A DNA stretch of 64,000 nt from the NCBI RefSeq assembly GCF_018613835.1, contig NZ_JAGGPM010000028.1, forward strand, positions 1 through 64,000. Reading direction: 5' to 3'. This document shows positions 7,701 through 15,239 of this stretch, in pieces (the first letter of the stretch is position 1; the number at the start of each line of letters is the position of its first letter). Made by a program: the position numbers and the translations under genes. The notes under the pieces are model-generated. The model was not told where the DNA came from. It searched no databases and saw only the letters and a list, made by a program, of their open reading frames with translations. Source of the DNA: Arthrobacter sp. ISL-5. GTDB lineage: Bacteria; Actinomycetota; Actinomycetes; Actinomycetales; Micrococcaceae.

Positions 7701-7831
7701 TCTACGAGTTCTCCGACGCGGTCCTCGGGGTAGTTCCGGGCAATGTCTGCCTGCGTGACGATACCGACCAGGTCATGTCCGTCGATGACTGGCAACCGGC
7801 GGACCTGGTGTTTTTCCTTCGGTTCAAACAT
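7693..7831 (-). pseudogene. CBS-domain protein fragment, interrupted by the IS1595 element
   Basis: From the ATG at 7831 the minus strand reads QVRRLPVIDGHDLVGIVTQA and then DIARNYPEDRVGELVELI, the second half of a CBS domain as found in small actinobacterial CBS-pair proteins. The reading frame runs into the target duplication and, across the 3.5-kb element, resumes at 4169 as SFY-stop. An in-frame TGA lies four codons upstream of the ATG, so the N-terminal CBS repeat was lost separately. The gene therefore suffered at least two events. Confidence 0.75.
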
Positions 7832-7860
7832 GGATGCTTGTCAGATGCTAAGCAGGCTGA

Positions 7861-7877
7861 TCATACTCAGAGTATGA
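7861..7877. promoter_or_regulatory. 17-bp palindrome upstream of the stress membrane protein
   Basis: TCATACTC-A-GAGTATGA is a perfect palindrome around one central base, 47 bp before the ATG at 7924. Position and symmetry suggest an operator for a dimeric regulator of the downstream gene. No regulator is encoded next to it. Confidence 0.4.
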
Positions 7878-7923
7878 CCGGTGATGACCGGCCTGCACCT
7901 AGCTGACAAGAAAGAAGCGCGTC

Positions 7924-8208
7924 ATGGGAATCCTCGGATTTCTCATTCTCGGCCTGATCGCGGGAGCCATCGCGAAGGCCATCCTTCCCGGACGGCAGGG
8001 CGGCGGGTGGCTGGTAACCCTGCTCCTGGGGGTTGTCGGAGCGATCCTCGGCGGGTGGATCGGCTCGCTCATCTTTGGCGGCGGCCTCGGAAGTTTCTTC
8101 AACCTCCGTACCTGGCTGCTGGCCATCCTGGGATCCGTCATCGCACTGGGAATCTTCGCCGCCACAACGGGCGGAAGGCGGGGATTTTTTTCCCGGCGGA
8201 GGATCTGA
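7924..8208 (+). CDS. GlsB/YeaQ/YmgE-family stress response membrane protein
   Basis: A 94-residue inner-membrane protein with the transglycosylase-associated (GlsB/YeaQ/YmgE) pattern: MGILGFLILGLIAGAIAKAI, the P-G-R-Q-G-G-G turn, then two more hydrophobic segments around WLVTLLLGVVGAILGGWIGS and LLAILGSVIALGIFA. A basic tail (GGRRGFFSRRR) probably faces the cytoplasm. Members respond to envelope and other stresses, but the biochemical role is unknown. An A/G-rich site (AAGAAAGAAG) precedes the ATG, and the palindrome at 7861-7877 lies in its upstream region. Confidence 0.85.
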   Translation: MGILGFLILGLIAGAIAKAILPGRQGGGWLVTLLLGVVGAILGGWIGSLIFGGGLGSFFNLRTWLLAILGSVIALGIFAATTGGRRGFFSRRRI

Positions 8209-8636
8209 ACGGGCCCACGGCGGTCCCTACAGCGAATGGCGCCGCGGCCACACCTCGCAATGGGGGCCACGGGTCAAGCAGTGGTTTTCTTCCGATCCAT
8301 CAGCACGGCACGGTAGTGTCCAGAGCGCCGGCATTTACTAGGTCGAGTCGGCCGCGGCGCAGCTTGAACCGCTGGGTGTGCAGCCAGATGCCGAGGCCGT
8401 GCCTCTTCTCCGGTGATTTCTGCGCGGGCCAGAGGTGAAGGAAGAGGCTGCAGGTCTTTTTATCAAGCGCCCCGTCCGGCCAGGTAGATGCCGCCGAGCC
8501 CATTTCAAGAGGGCACTCCTCACGCGACGGTTTGGCCTGAAGCTCGACTAAGACCGCCGCTGTGCCATTCCAAGCCGGGCGAGACACGCAACGGTACGGC
8601 CCTCGTTCGTTGTGCTCCCACCCCGATGAGAATCCT
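8209..8636 (-). other. Decayed stretch between the stress protein and methyltransferase remnant
   Basis: No intact gene was found. On the minus strand, 8300-8410 reads HGLGIWLHTQRFKLRRGRLD followed by a few codons to a stop, resembling one repeat of the helicase-associated domain (LGxWLxxQRxxxRxGxL) found at the end of some DEAD/DEAH helicase-like proteins. Nothing recognisable precedes or follows it, so this is at best a remnant. Confidence 0.35.
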
Positions 8637-9112
8637 TCAACGCGCTGCGAGCCGGTACGCCGACACGTGACTGCGAGATTCCGCGGAGAATTCATTCCGG
8701 TCCCAGTCTGCCCATCTGGATTCCAGCACGAATCCGGCCGGGCCATGAGATCGAGCTCGCTGGGCCAGATGTATCGGTGCGGTGTCCGCGATCCGGGCAT
8801 CCCGGCCATCCGACAGCTCCGGGCCGAACCGCACATGGTGCGAGATGACGTACTGGTGGAGCAGGTCGTAGGTATCGACCAGGAGATACCCGGGCTCGCT
8901 CACCTCGACGGTTCCGCCATGTCCGGGTGGTAACGAACGCAATTGGGGCACCCAGAGTTCAACGACGAAGCACCCGCCAGGCGCAAGATGGCGGGCAGCA
9001 TTTTGGAAGCAGCGGATTTGTTCTTCCTGCGTCAAGAGGTTAGAGATGGTGTTGAACACAAGGAATGCAAGGGAGAAGTTGTCACCCGCCCGGGCCTCGG
9101 TCATGTCACCCT
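8637..9112 (-). pseudogene. Class I SAM-dependent methyltransferase, truncated and frameshifted
   Basis: The minus strand gives GDMTEARAGDNFSLAFLVFN and NLLTQEEQIRCFQNAARHLAPGGCFVVELW, the later motifs of a Rossmann methyltransferase (post-II and III), and ends DRNEFSAESRSHVSAYRL. Between about 8743 and 8785 the proper sequence HRYIWPSELDLMAR lies in a second frame, so two compensating indels are present. The N-terminal half with the SAM-binding glycine motif is missing: upstream of about 9115 the DNA belongs to a DUF6528 gene on the other strand. Confidence 0.75.
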
Positions 9113-9121
9113 GGAAGCTCC

Positions 9122-9700
9122 AAGGGCGGGAAGAACCTCCAGCTCTACTCCCCGAAGAACCCGGACAAGATCAACGACTTCGACAGCCATGAGAGGGTCA
9201 ACTCTTGGAGCTTCCCGGGCGCCCATGGCATCCTCTGGGATCCGCGCACTAAGAACGAGGTTTCCAAAGGAGTGCTGTGGGTGCTCGGCGACGGCAGGCT
9301 CGTCGGATACAAGGTCAAGGGATCCGGCCAGAACACCGACCTCGACGTCTGGCGCGAAGTGGTCATCGACCACCCCGGCGCGAAGATGGGTCACGACCTC
9401 CAACCCGACTACACCAAGCGCGGTCACCTCCTGCTGACCGACAGCAAGGGCGTCTACCGCTACGACGTCAACAGCAACGACAAGGTCGTCGGCAAGCCGA
9501 TCTGGGCCAAGGAACGGGTCAAGTCCATCGCCCGGCACCCCACCACCAAGGAGTACGTCTGGGTCGTCGGTTCACCCGACACCGGTGAGATGGGCACCAA
9601 GGTAAGCATCGGCAAGGACCTGGAGTCGCCGACCGACGAGCGCGGCTGGTCCGACGCGCGCTTCTACAAGGCCAGGATCTTCAGCGCCGCCTACGAGTGA
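9122..9700 (+). pseudogene. DUF6528-family protein, N-terminal truncation
   Basis: About 192 residues remain from KGGKNLQLYSPKNPDKIND to FYKARIFSAAYE. The order GAHGILWDP, VLWVLGDGRLVGY, MGHDLQPD, GVYRYDV and FYKARIF matches the C-terminal beta-propeller-like part of secreted DUF6528 proteins of actinobacteria. The signal peptide and first blades are missing; the fragment starts where the methyltransferase remnant ends. GC-rich codon use (AAC, GAC, ATC) resembles Streptomyces-type genes. No start codon with a ribosome site is evident. Confidence 0.6.
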
Positions 9701-9983
9701 CTGTGTGCGCTGGTTCCGTGCCCGAAAGGCCCTGGACGGTCACGGCGATGACGTTCTGCTTCGACGTGAGTCATCCAAGCAACCCGAAGTGTCACCGATG
9801 TCCCGACTCACCGGTCCCGCGTCAACTGTGAACGATGTCCCGACTCATGTGTGAACTATGTCGTGAAACTAGACACCCTTAGCTCCACAATTTTTCTGCG
9901 TCTGGAATGGTTTCGGTCCGGTTCGCGGCTGCTGAGGTACTCCCGCTCCAGAAATAGGGGCCTGGTTGATTAGAGTACAGACC
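9701..9983. other. Gap with IS481-like terminal sequence
   Basis: The stretch 9795-9875 has two copies of GATGTCCCGACTCA (starting 9798 and 9834) and phrases such as GTGTGAACTATGTCGTGA that resemble the repeated ends of IS481-family elements. No transposase gene accompanies them. I read it as scar sequence from past transposition, marking the right border of the decayed region. Confidence 0.3.
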
Positions 9984-10664
9984 ATGGACTCCTCCGCCGC
10001 CTCGCCCACTGGCCTCGTGAGGCGCAGCAGGCTTCGCTTCGTGATCATGGTCGTAACGGGAGTGGCGGCCGCGGTGGCCGCCGGTCTTTCGGGGCGCTGG
10101 ATCGACGCTCCCGCAATCGGGTGGGCGGTGGCTTCGCTGACGTATGTCCTCTGGGTGTGGGCTGTGATCGGCAGGCTGGATCCCGCTGGGACACGCAAGC
10201 ACGCCATTGCCGAGGATCCCGCCCGGGGTGTCACCGATCTGCTCATTCTTGCTGCCAACGTGGCCAGTCTCGCGGCAGTTGCCGCCGTTGTGGTCGACTC
10301 CCACCGTGGTGCCGCCGGCGCCGATGACGCGCTGGGTCGAGGCCTCTTGGCGCTGTCCTGCGTGGCGTTGTCGTGGATGCTGGTGCAGACGCTCTTCACC
10401 CTGCGCTATGCAGAGTTGTACTACGACCCGGAAAAGCACGGCCAGGAGCCCGGCGGAATCAGCTTCAACCAGGAGCGCCCGCCCCAGTACTCAGATTTCG
10501 CCTACTTGGCCACCAGCCTGGGCATGACTTACCAGGTCTCGGACACCAACCTTGAGAGCCACAGAATCCGTGCAGAGGCGCTGAAACACGGGCTCCTGTC
10601 CTACCTCTTTGGAACCGTAATCCTGGCCACCACCATCAACGTGGTGATCGGTCTGGCGAGCTAG
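9984..10664 (+). CDS. DUF1345-family membrane protein
   Basis: A 226-residue integral membrane protein with about five hydrophobic segments: residues 17-38, 43-62, 78-103, 113-135 and 203-225. The conserved DUF1345 features are visible: DLLILAANVASLAAV, WMLVQTLFTLRYAELYY and FNQERPPQYSDFAYLATSLGMTYQVSDT. Function of the family is unknown. I use the ATG at 9984; a TTG at 9966 is the only alternative. It stands alone between the scar region and the XRE regulator. Confidence 0.85.
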   Translation: MDSSAASPTGLVRRSRLRFVIMVVTGVAAAVAAGLSGRWIDAPAIGWAVASLTYVLWVWAVIGRLDPAGTRKHAIAEDPARGVTDLLILAANVASLAAVAAVVVDSHRGAAGADDALGRGLLALSCVALSWMLVQTLFTLRYAELYYDPEKHGQEPGGISFNQERPPQYSDFAYLATSLGMTYQVSDTNLESHRIRAEALKHGLLSYLFGTVILATTINVVIGLAS

Positions 10665-10739
10665 TTCCTCAAGTCTTGTCGTCGCCTATCGGCGTTCGAA
10701 TCCGGTTGGTCCCACAGACTGTGGTGAGCCGTGACATCT

Positions 10740-11321
10740 TCAGTGTTTGGGCCGTGCTCGGACGTGGATGCGTTCTCCCTGCTGGCCGAACAGAGTGAGA
10801 AACTCCACTGGCTCCTTATCCGCACTCGCGAACCAGTGCGGCGTACGGGTGTCGAATTCAGCAACCTCACCGGGGGACATCACGAAGTCCTCTTGGCCCA
10901 GGACAAGCCGCAAGCGTCCGTTGAGGACGTAAATCCAGTCGTATCCTTCGTGAACCTGCAAATCGGGCACGCGCGCGCGGCTGCTGCCCGGGAGCACCAT
11001 CTTGAATGCCTGCATTCCCCCCGGGCGCCGGGTAAGAGGAAGGATCGTGCCCCAGGCGTGCACCACGGGTTTGATGTGAATGCGGGGATCCCCGGTGGCC
11101 GGGGCGTCGATGAGCTCCTCCAGCGGAAGCCTGTACAGTCTGGCGATCGGCAGGAGTAGCTCAAGAGTGGGTCGGCGCTGCCCGGATTCCAGGCGCGAGA
11201 GGGTGCTCACCGAAATCCCTGTGGCGGCGGACGCGTCGGCCAGAGTCAGGTGCCGCTGCGTTCGAAGGGCCCGCATCCGCGGCCCCACCGCATCAAGGCG
11301 TTTTCCGAGCTCATCGTCCAT
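10740..11321 (-). CDS. XRE-family regulator with C-terminal cupin domain
   Basis: A 193-residue regulator. Residues 11-70 form an HTH_3 domain (RALRTQRHLTLADASAATG, then STLSRLESGQRRPTLELLLP). Residues 105-185 form a cupin barrel (EGYDWIYVLNGRLRLVLG, EVAEFDTRTPHWFAS), where a small effector probably binds. The start at 11321 is the ATG opening the HTH; 15 extra codons upstream are not needed. It is divergent from a flavoprotein gene, and the inverted repeat CGGCAAA-ATTC-TTTGCCG lies in the gap, suggesting that it controls itself and that gene. Confidence 0.88.
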   Translation of the reverse strand: MDDELGKRLDAVGPRMRALRTQRHLTLADASAATGISVSTLSRLESGQRRPTLELLLPIARLYRLPLEELIDAPATGDPRIHIKPVVHAWGTILPLTRRPGGMQAFKMVLPGSSRARVPDLQVHEGYDWIYVLNGRLRLVLGQEDFVMSPGEVAEFDTRTPHWFASADKEPVEFLTLFGQQGERIHVRARPKH

Positions 11322-11339
11322 GCCTCCATGTTGCCATAA

Positions 11340-11357
11340 CGGCAAAATTCTTTGCCG
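11340..11357. promoter_or_regulatory. Candidate operator between XRE-cupin and flavoprotein genes
   Basis: A perfect 7-bp inverted repeat, CGGCAAA and TTTGCCG, separated by ATTC. It lies 18 bp upstream of the regulator start and 69 bp upstream of the flavoprotein start, a fitting place for autoregulated divergent control. Confidence 0.5.
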
Positions 11358-11426
11358 ATCCTCCACGCTGTGCCGAACTATGGAAGCAACGGCAGCAAGG
11401 CCGTTGTACGGGCGGAGGAATTGGGT

Positions 11427-12488
11427 ATGGCAAGCGAAATAAGTCGAAAATACGAGGTTGTGGTTGTGGGCGGTGGCGCTGCCGGGCTGAGTGCGGCGGT
11501 GACTCTAAGCAGGGCGCTACGATCAACCCTCGTCGTTGACGCCGGAGAACCGAGAAACGCCCCCGCGGCCGGCGTGCACGGATTCCTGTCCAGGGACGGA
11601 GTGAGCCCCGGGGAACTCCTTGTCGAGGGCAGGAAGGAAGTACGACGCTACGGGGGAACAGTCACAAGCGGGGAAGTCGTCGCCGCCCGCACCTCCGCTC
11701 ACGGGTTCGACGTCGTTTTACGAGATGGGCGGACGGTGGCAGCCAGGCGCCTGCTGATAGCCACCGGGTTGTCCGATGAGCTTCCAAGGGTCGAAGGGCT
11801 CAGGGAACGATGGGGCCGTGACGTGTTGCACTGCCCGTATTGCCACGGGTGGGAGGTCCGGCACCGGGCAATCGGAGTGCTGGCGTCCGGGCCAATGGCC
11901 GTTCATCAGGCGCTGCTGTTCCGGCAGTGGAGCGCCAACATCACACTGTTCCTCAACGACGCAGTAGAGCCATCGGAAGAGGAATGGGAGCAGTTGTCCG
12001 CACGATCCATCGCCGTCGTTATGGGCAGCGTTCTGTCGCTGGAAGTCACCGATGATGCAGTGACTGGGGTTGCCTTGTCCTCCGGCAAGGTGCTGCCGGT
12101 GGAGGCTGTAGTGGTGGGCCCAAGGTTTGAGGCGCGCTCAGCACTGCTGGAATCACTCGGAGTTGAAACTGTGGAGCACCCGCTGGGTATAGGGAAGCGT
12201 GTCGAAACCAACGCCCAGGGTGCCACATCCGTGGCCGGTGTGTGGGCGGCAGGGAACGTCTCCGACCTGACGGCGCAGGTCATGGCTTCCGCTGCCGCGG
12301 GGGTGGCAGCAGGCGCGGCCATCAATGCCGATCTCATCAGCGAAGATACGCGGAGGGCTGTCTCCGCCGCGGTAGGCCCGTTTACAGCGGAAATCGAAGC
12401 ACGTGTCAGCGAGAAGATACTCGGAAACAGGCGCCACGGACTCGATGCCGCGTTCACGGGTCGGATAGAGGGCCGTGAAGCAGGGTAG
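11427..12488 (+). CDS. Thioredoxin-reductase-like NAD(P)/FAD oxidoreductase
   Basis: 353 residues. An FAD-binding Rossmann fold begins at once: VVVVGGGAAGLSAA (residues 11-24), with the acidic end of strand 2 in VVDAGEPRNAP. The redox pair is Cys136 and Cys139 in HCPYCHGWEV, so it belongs to the thioredoxin-reductase-like family that uses a CxxC disulfide. The second FAD motif is GVWAAGNVSD near 295. The expected NADPH motif GxGxxA is poor here (GVLASGPMAVH), so the electron donor is uncertain. The ATG at 11427 is chosen because GGAGG lies nine bases upstream. It is divergent from, and probably controlled by, the XRE-cupin regulator. Confidence 0.85.
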   Translation: MASEISRKYEVVVVGGGAAGLSAAVTLSRALRSTLVVDAGEPRNAPAAGVHGFLSRDGVSPGELLVEGRKEVRRYGGTVTSGEVVAARTSAHGFDVVLRDGRTVAARRLLIATGLSDELPRVEGLRERWGRDVLHCPYCHGWEVRHRAIGVLASGPMAVHQALLFRQWSANITLFLNDAVEPSEEEWEQLSARSIAVVMGSVLSLEVTDDAVTGVALSSGKVLPVEAVVVGPRFEARSALLESLGVETVEHPLGIGKRVETNAQGATSVAGVWAAGNVSDLTAQVMASAAAGVAAGAAINADLISEDTRRAVSAAVGPFTAEIEARVSEKILGNRRHGLDAAFTGRIEGREAG

Positions 12489-12519
12489 CCGTACAGTTAC
12501 CGCGAAGGTGCCGTTGCAT

Positions 12520-13029
12520 CTAGCAGCCGGCGGTTAGTTCGTCTTCCAGCTCTTCGTCGGATTCGATCCGGCGCAGGGAGGACAGCCGCTCGGCAATGCG
12601 GGCAAGCACCGACGCCTCCTCAGCCGGCAAGGCCGCGGTCCGTGCGGCAGCCGCCCAATCGAGCGGACCGGCGCCGACCAGGAACAGCACCCTGTCCCGG
12701 TCGTGGAGCACATCCACAATGTCCAGGAACCGGTGCCAGGCAGCAGCAGAACCGGTGGCGGCCGGCACGGCCGGGGACGGGACGCCATCGATCACCCACG
12801 AGGGAAACTGTCCGGCAAGCGCCATGTGGTCGGCGTCAGTACGGGGCCTGGCACACAACTCGGCGAAGCTGACCCAGAGTACGTCCGGATCGGCGCTCCT
12901 GACAGTCAGCGGCCCCGAGGGGAGGGCCAGCACCTGCTGCTGCGGGGGCGAGGGCCGGAAAAGTCCGTAGGCGCCCAGCTGCCGTTCGGTTCCCGGGGAG
13001 ATGATCAGCCCGCGCTGGAATTCGGTCAT
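12520..13029 (-). CDS. ZapE/AFG1-type C-terminal domain protein lacking the ATPase core
   Basis: The 169 residues match the C-terminal part of actinobacterial ZapE (AFG1-like ATPase): LTVRSADPDVLWVSFAELC, FPSWVIDGVPSP, AWHRFLDIVDVLHDRDRVL and the final ARIAERLSSLRRIES. The N-terminal AAA-type ATPase domain with Walker A and B (about 200 residues) is absent, and there is no trace of it upstream because corA ends 4 bp away. It starts with a normal ATG (MTEFQRGLIISPGTERQLG). Either a stand-alone domain kept for its own role, or a stable truncated copy. Probably cotranscribed with corA. Confidence 0.55.
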   Translation of the reverse strand: MTEFQRGLIISPGTERQLGAYGLFRPSPPQQQVLALPSGPLTVRSADPDVLWVSFAELCARPRTDADHMALAGQFPSWVIDGVPSPAVPAATGSAAAWHRFLDIVDVLHDRDRVLFLVGAGPLDWAAAARTAALPAEEASVLARIAERLSSLRRIESDEELEDELTAGC

Positions 13030-13033
13030 GACG

Positions 13034-14029
13034 CTAGAGCCAGCCTTTCTTCTTGAAAATCACGTACATCAGGCCGGCGGTTCCGGCCATGAGGAGCATC
13101 GCCATGGGATATCCGTAAACCCAGTGCAGCTCCGGCATGTGGTCAAAGTTCATGCCGTAGATGCCGGCAACGAAGGAGGGCGCGAAGAAAATGGCCGCCC
13201 ACGACGAAATCTTCTTCACCTGTTCGTTCTGTTTGGCGCTCGCTTCGTTTTGCCGGTTGGCGGTCAGCGTGCCGTCCAGCGTGAGAGCGTTCTGCAGGAG
13301 GTCACGGAACGAGTTGGCGCGGGAGATGACCCGCTGCACGTGGTCCTCCACGTCCCGGAGGCTGTGCTGGAGGTCCTCCTCCACTTCATACTTCTCGAAG
13401 CCCTGCTTGAGTTGCTGCATCATGGCGGGAAGCGGATGGATGGCCCGCTGGAACTGGATGACTTCGCGGGCAAGTTCGTAGATGCGGCGGGACACCGTGG
13501 AATCGCCGGAGAACAGCTGGTCTTCGATTTCGTCGATGTCGTTTTCCAGCCCGGCGACCACCGGAGCGTAATCATCCACCACCTGGTCCAGAAGTGCGTA
13601 GAGCACAGCTTCAGGCCCGTGGCGGAGGAGGTCGGGGCGTGACTCCAGCCGGCGCCGGACCTGCCCCACGCCCGTCATTTCCGCGTGGCGCACGGTCACC
13701 ACGAAGTTCATGCCCGTGAAGATGTGGAGCTCGCCGAACTCCACCGTTTCCGTGTCGTCGCGGTACCTGGCGGGCCTGAGGACAGTGAAGAGGTTGTGGC
13801 CATAGCGCTCCAGCTTGGGCCGCTGGTGCGCGGAGATGGCGTCCTCGACAGCTAGCTCGTGTAGGCCGAATTCCTCCGCGACGGCGGCCATCTCGGTTCC
13901 CGACGGCCGGTACAGCCCGATCCACGCCATGCCGCCGTGCTTGGCAAGCGTCTCAAACGTCTGCTCAAGGTTCTCCGGCTCGGCGCTGCGGACGCCGTCA
14001 ACGTAAACGGCGTTGTCGATGATGGTCAC
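13034..14029 (-). CDS. corA: CorA-type magnesium/cobalt transporter
   Basis: 331 residues, standard CorA length. A long cytoplasmic domain rich in helices is followed by two C-terminal membrane helices with the signature YGMNF (FVAGIYGMNFDHMPE) between them and a basic C-terminus (IFKKKGWL). Members form pentameric Mg2+ channels in the inner membrane. The CorA loop MPELHW replaces the more common MPEL consensus only slightly. It begins with ATG at 14029, 43 bp after the DUF1761 gene on the same strand, and the ZapE-like gene follows at 4 bp, so the three may form a unit. No Mg-sensing leader was seen. Confidence 0.93.
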   Translation of the reverse strand: MTIIDNAVYVDGVRSAEPENLEQTFETLAKHGGMAWIGLYRPSGTEMAAVAEEFGLHELAVEDAISAHQRPKLERYGHNLFTVLRPARYRDDTETVEFGELHIFTGMNFVVTVRHAEMTGVGQVRRRLESRPDLLRHGPEAVLYALLDQVVDDYAPVVAGLENDIDEIEDQLFSGDSTVSRRIYELAREVIQFQRAIHPLPAMMQQLKQGFEKYEVEEDLQHSLRDVEDHVQRVISRANSFRDLLQNALTLDGTLTANRQNEASAKQNEQVKKISSWAAIFFAPSFVAGIYGMNFDHMPELHWVYGYPMAMLLMAGTAGLMYVIFKKKGWL

Positions 14030-14072
14030 AGTCTGCAGATCTCCGTCAGGGGGCTCAGGACGTCAGGGGCCA

Positions 14073-14498
14073 TCAGGACATTGCGCCGATGATGACGCCG
14101 GCGGCTGTCATCGCAACCACATCGTGGCCGGAATCAATGAGCGTCACGGCTACCGGCCGGCCGGCGAAGCCGTTGTGGATGACGTGCCCGCCGGTGCGGA
14201 AGACGACCGCCAGGACCAGGGCAAACCACCCGCCGGCCACAGCGTTGTCCAGCCCCAGTTTGCCGATCAGCACAGCGAGCAGGACGGCGGTCAGTGCCGC
14301 GGCCACCATCATGGGCAGCCAGATGCCGGCTCCGCCCTCGGTGTTTTTGAGGTCCTCTTCGGTCTTGCCGATTGCTGCCATCCATCTGTTTCCCAGCACT
14401 GCGGGCAGGTACCAGACAAAGCCGATTGCCATGCTGGCGATGAAGGCAAGCAGCACGGCGAGCCAGTTGATCTGCGGTATGTAAGAGAGCCAATCCAT
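14073..14498 (-). CDS. DUF1761-family membrane protein
   Basis: 141 residues with four hydrophobic segments: residues 9-31, 62-84, 88-106 and 124-141. The family hallmarks are the first helix INWLAVLLAFIASMAIGFVWY followed by LPAVLGNRWMAAIGKT. Function unknown. It lies between the Lrp regulator and corA on the same strand with short gaps (40 and 43 bp), consistent with one transcript. Confidence 0.82.
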   Translation of the reverse strand: MDWLSYIPQINWLAVLLAFIASMAIGFVWYLPAVLGNRWMAAIGKTEEDLKNTEGGAGIWLPMMVAAALTAVLLAVLIGKLGLDNAVAGGWFALVLAVVFRTGGHVIHNGFAGRPVAVTLIDSGHDVVAMTAAGVIIGAMS

Positions 14499-14538
14499 CT
14501 TCGAATCCTATTCCCCAAGCAGGGTACCGGCCGCCGGA

Positions 14539-15087
14539 TCAGCCGCCCGGCCGTGTCGGCAGGGCTGACGGCGCCTGGACTGAAGCACCCTGAACTGAAG
14601 CCCCCTGGACAAGGCGGCTGATCAGCGGTTCCGTCCGGTACTGGATGTGTGTGTGGAGCGCCAGCACGGTTTCGGTCCGGATGACCCCCTTGATCCGCAG
14701 AATCGAGCGCAGGGCGGCCTGGAGGTTGTGGGTATCCGTTGCCACCACGCGGCACCAGACGTCGCCGCGGCCGGAGATCTCGTGCACCTCGAGGACCTGG
14801 GGAAGGAGCCGCAGGGCACCCACCACACCGTCGAGTTCCCGGTGCGTTACCTCGATCGTCACGAAGGCGACCACGTCGTAGCCGACCGATTCGAGGTCGA
14901 TCTCGCGGCCGCCGTCGTGCAGTACGCCCGAGCGAAGCATCCGCCGGACGCGCGACTGGGCCGTGTTCCGCGCGATGCCGAGCTTGTCGCTCAGCTCGCC
15001 GATCTGGATGCGCGGATCGCGGACCAGTTCGAGCAGGATCTTGAGGTCGGTGGGGTCCAGGCTGTTCAAATCATCACTCCGGTTCAT
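14539..15087 (-). CDS. Lrp/AsnC-family transcriptional regulator
   Basis: 182 residues: an N-terminal winged helix (DPTDLKILLELVRDPRIQIG, SDKLGIARNTAQSRVRRMLRSG) and an AsnC/RAM ligand-binding domain (VAFVTIEVTHRELDGVV, VHEISGRGDVWCRVVATDTH). The tail contains the near-duplicate VQGASVQGASVQAP. The start at 15087 (MNRSDDLNSLDPTDLKIL) is preferred; 21 upstream codons are not family-like. An MFS transporter is divergent 152 bp away, so regulation of amino-acid export is possible but only inferred. Confidence 0.9.
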   Translation of the reverse strand: MNRSDDLNSLDPTDLKILLELVRDPRIQIGELSDKLGIARNTAQSRVRRMLRSGVLHDGGREIDLESVGYDVVAFVTIEVTHRELDGVVGALRLLPQVLEVHEISGRGDVWCRVVATDTHNLQAALRSILRIKGVIRTETVLALHTHIQYRTEPLISRLVQGASVQGASVQAPSALPTRPGG

Positions 15088-15239
15088 ATTTTGGGTCCAA
15101 GATTGACGGTTTTGATCAATTTTCCCACGAAACAAGGTGCTGGTACGCACTCCTGCCTCATTCTGTAGGTATCAATTTCCGTCCGCGGGGCAGCTCCCAC
15201 AAGGGGCCGGCGACGCGGAACACAGGCAAGGGCACGGGC

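Noticed and set aside
10685..10715. tRNA-like 3' end (GTTCGAATCC-type T loop followed by a CCAC)
   Set aside because: The five bases on each side of the loop do not pair, and no anticodon or D arm can be found upstream. It is at most a chance match.
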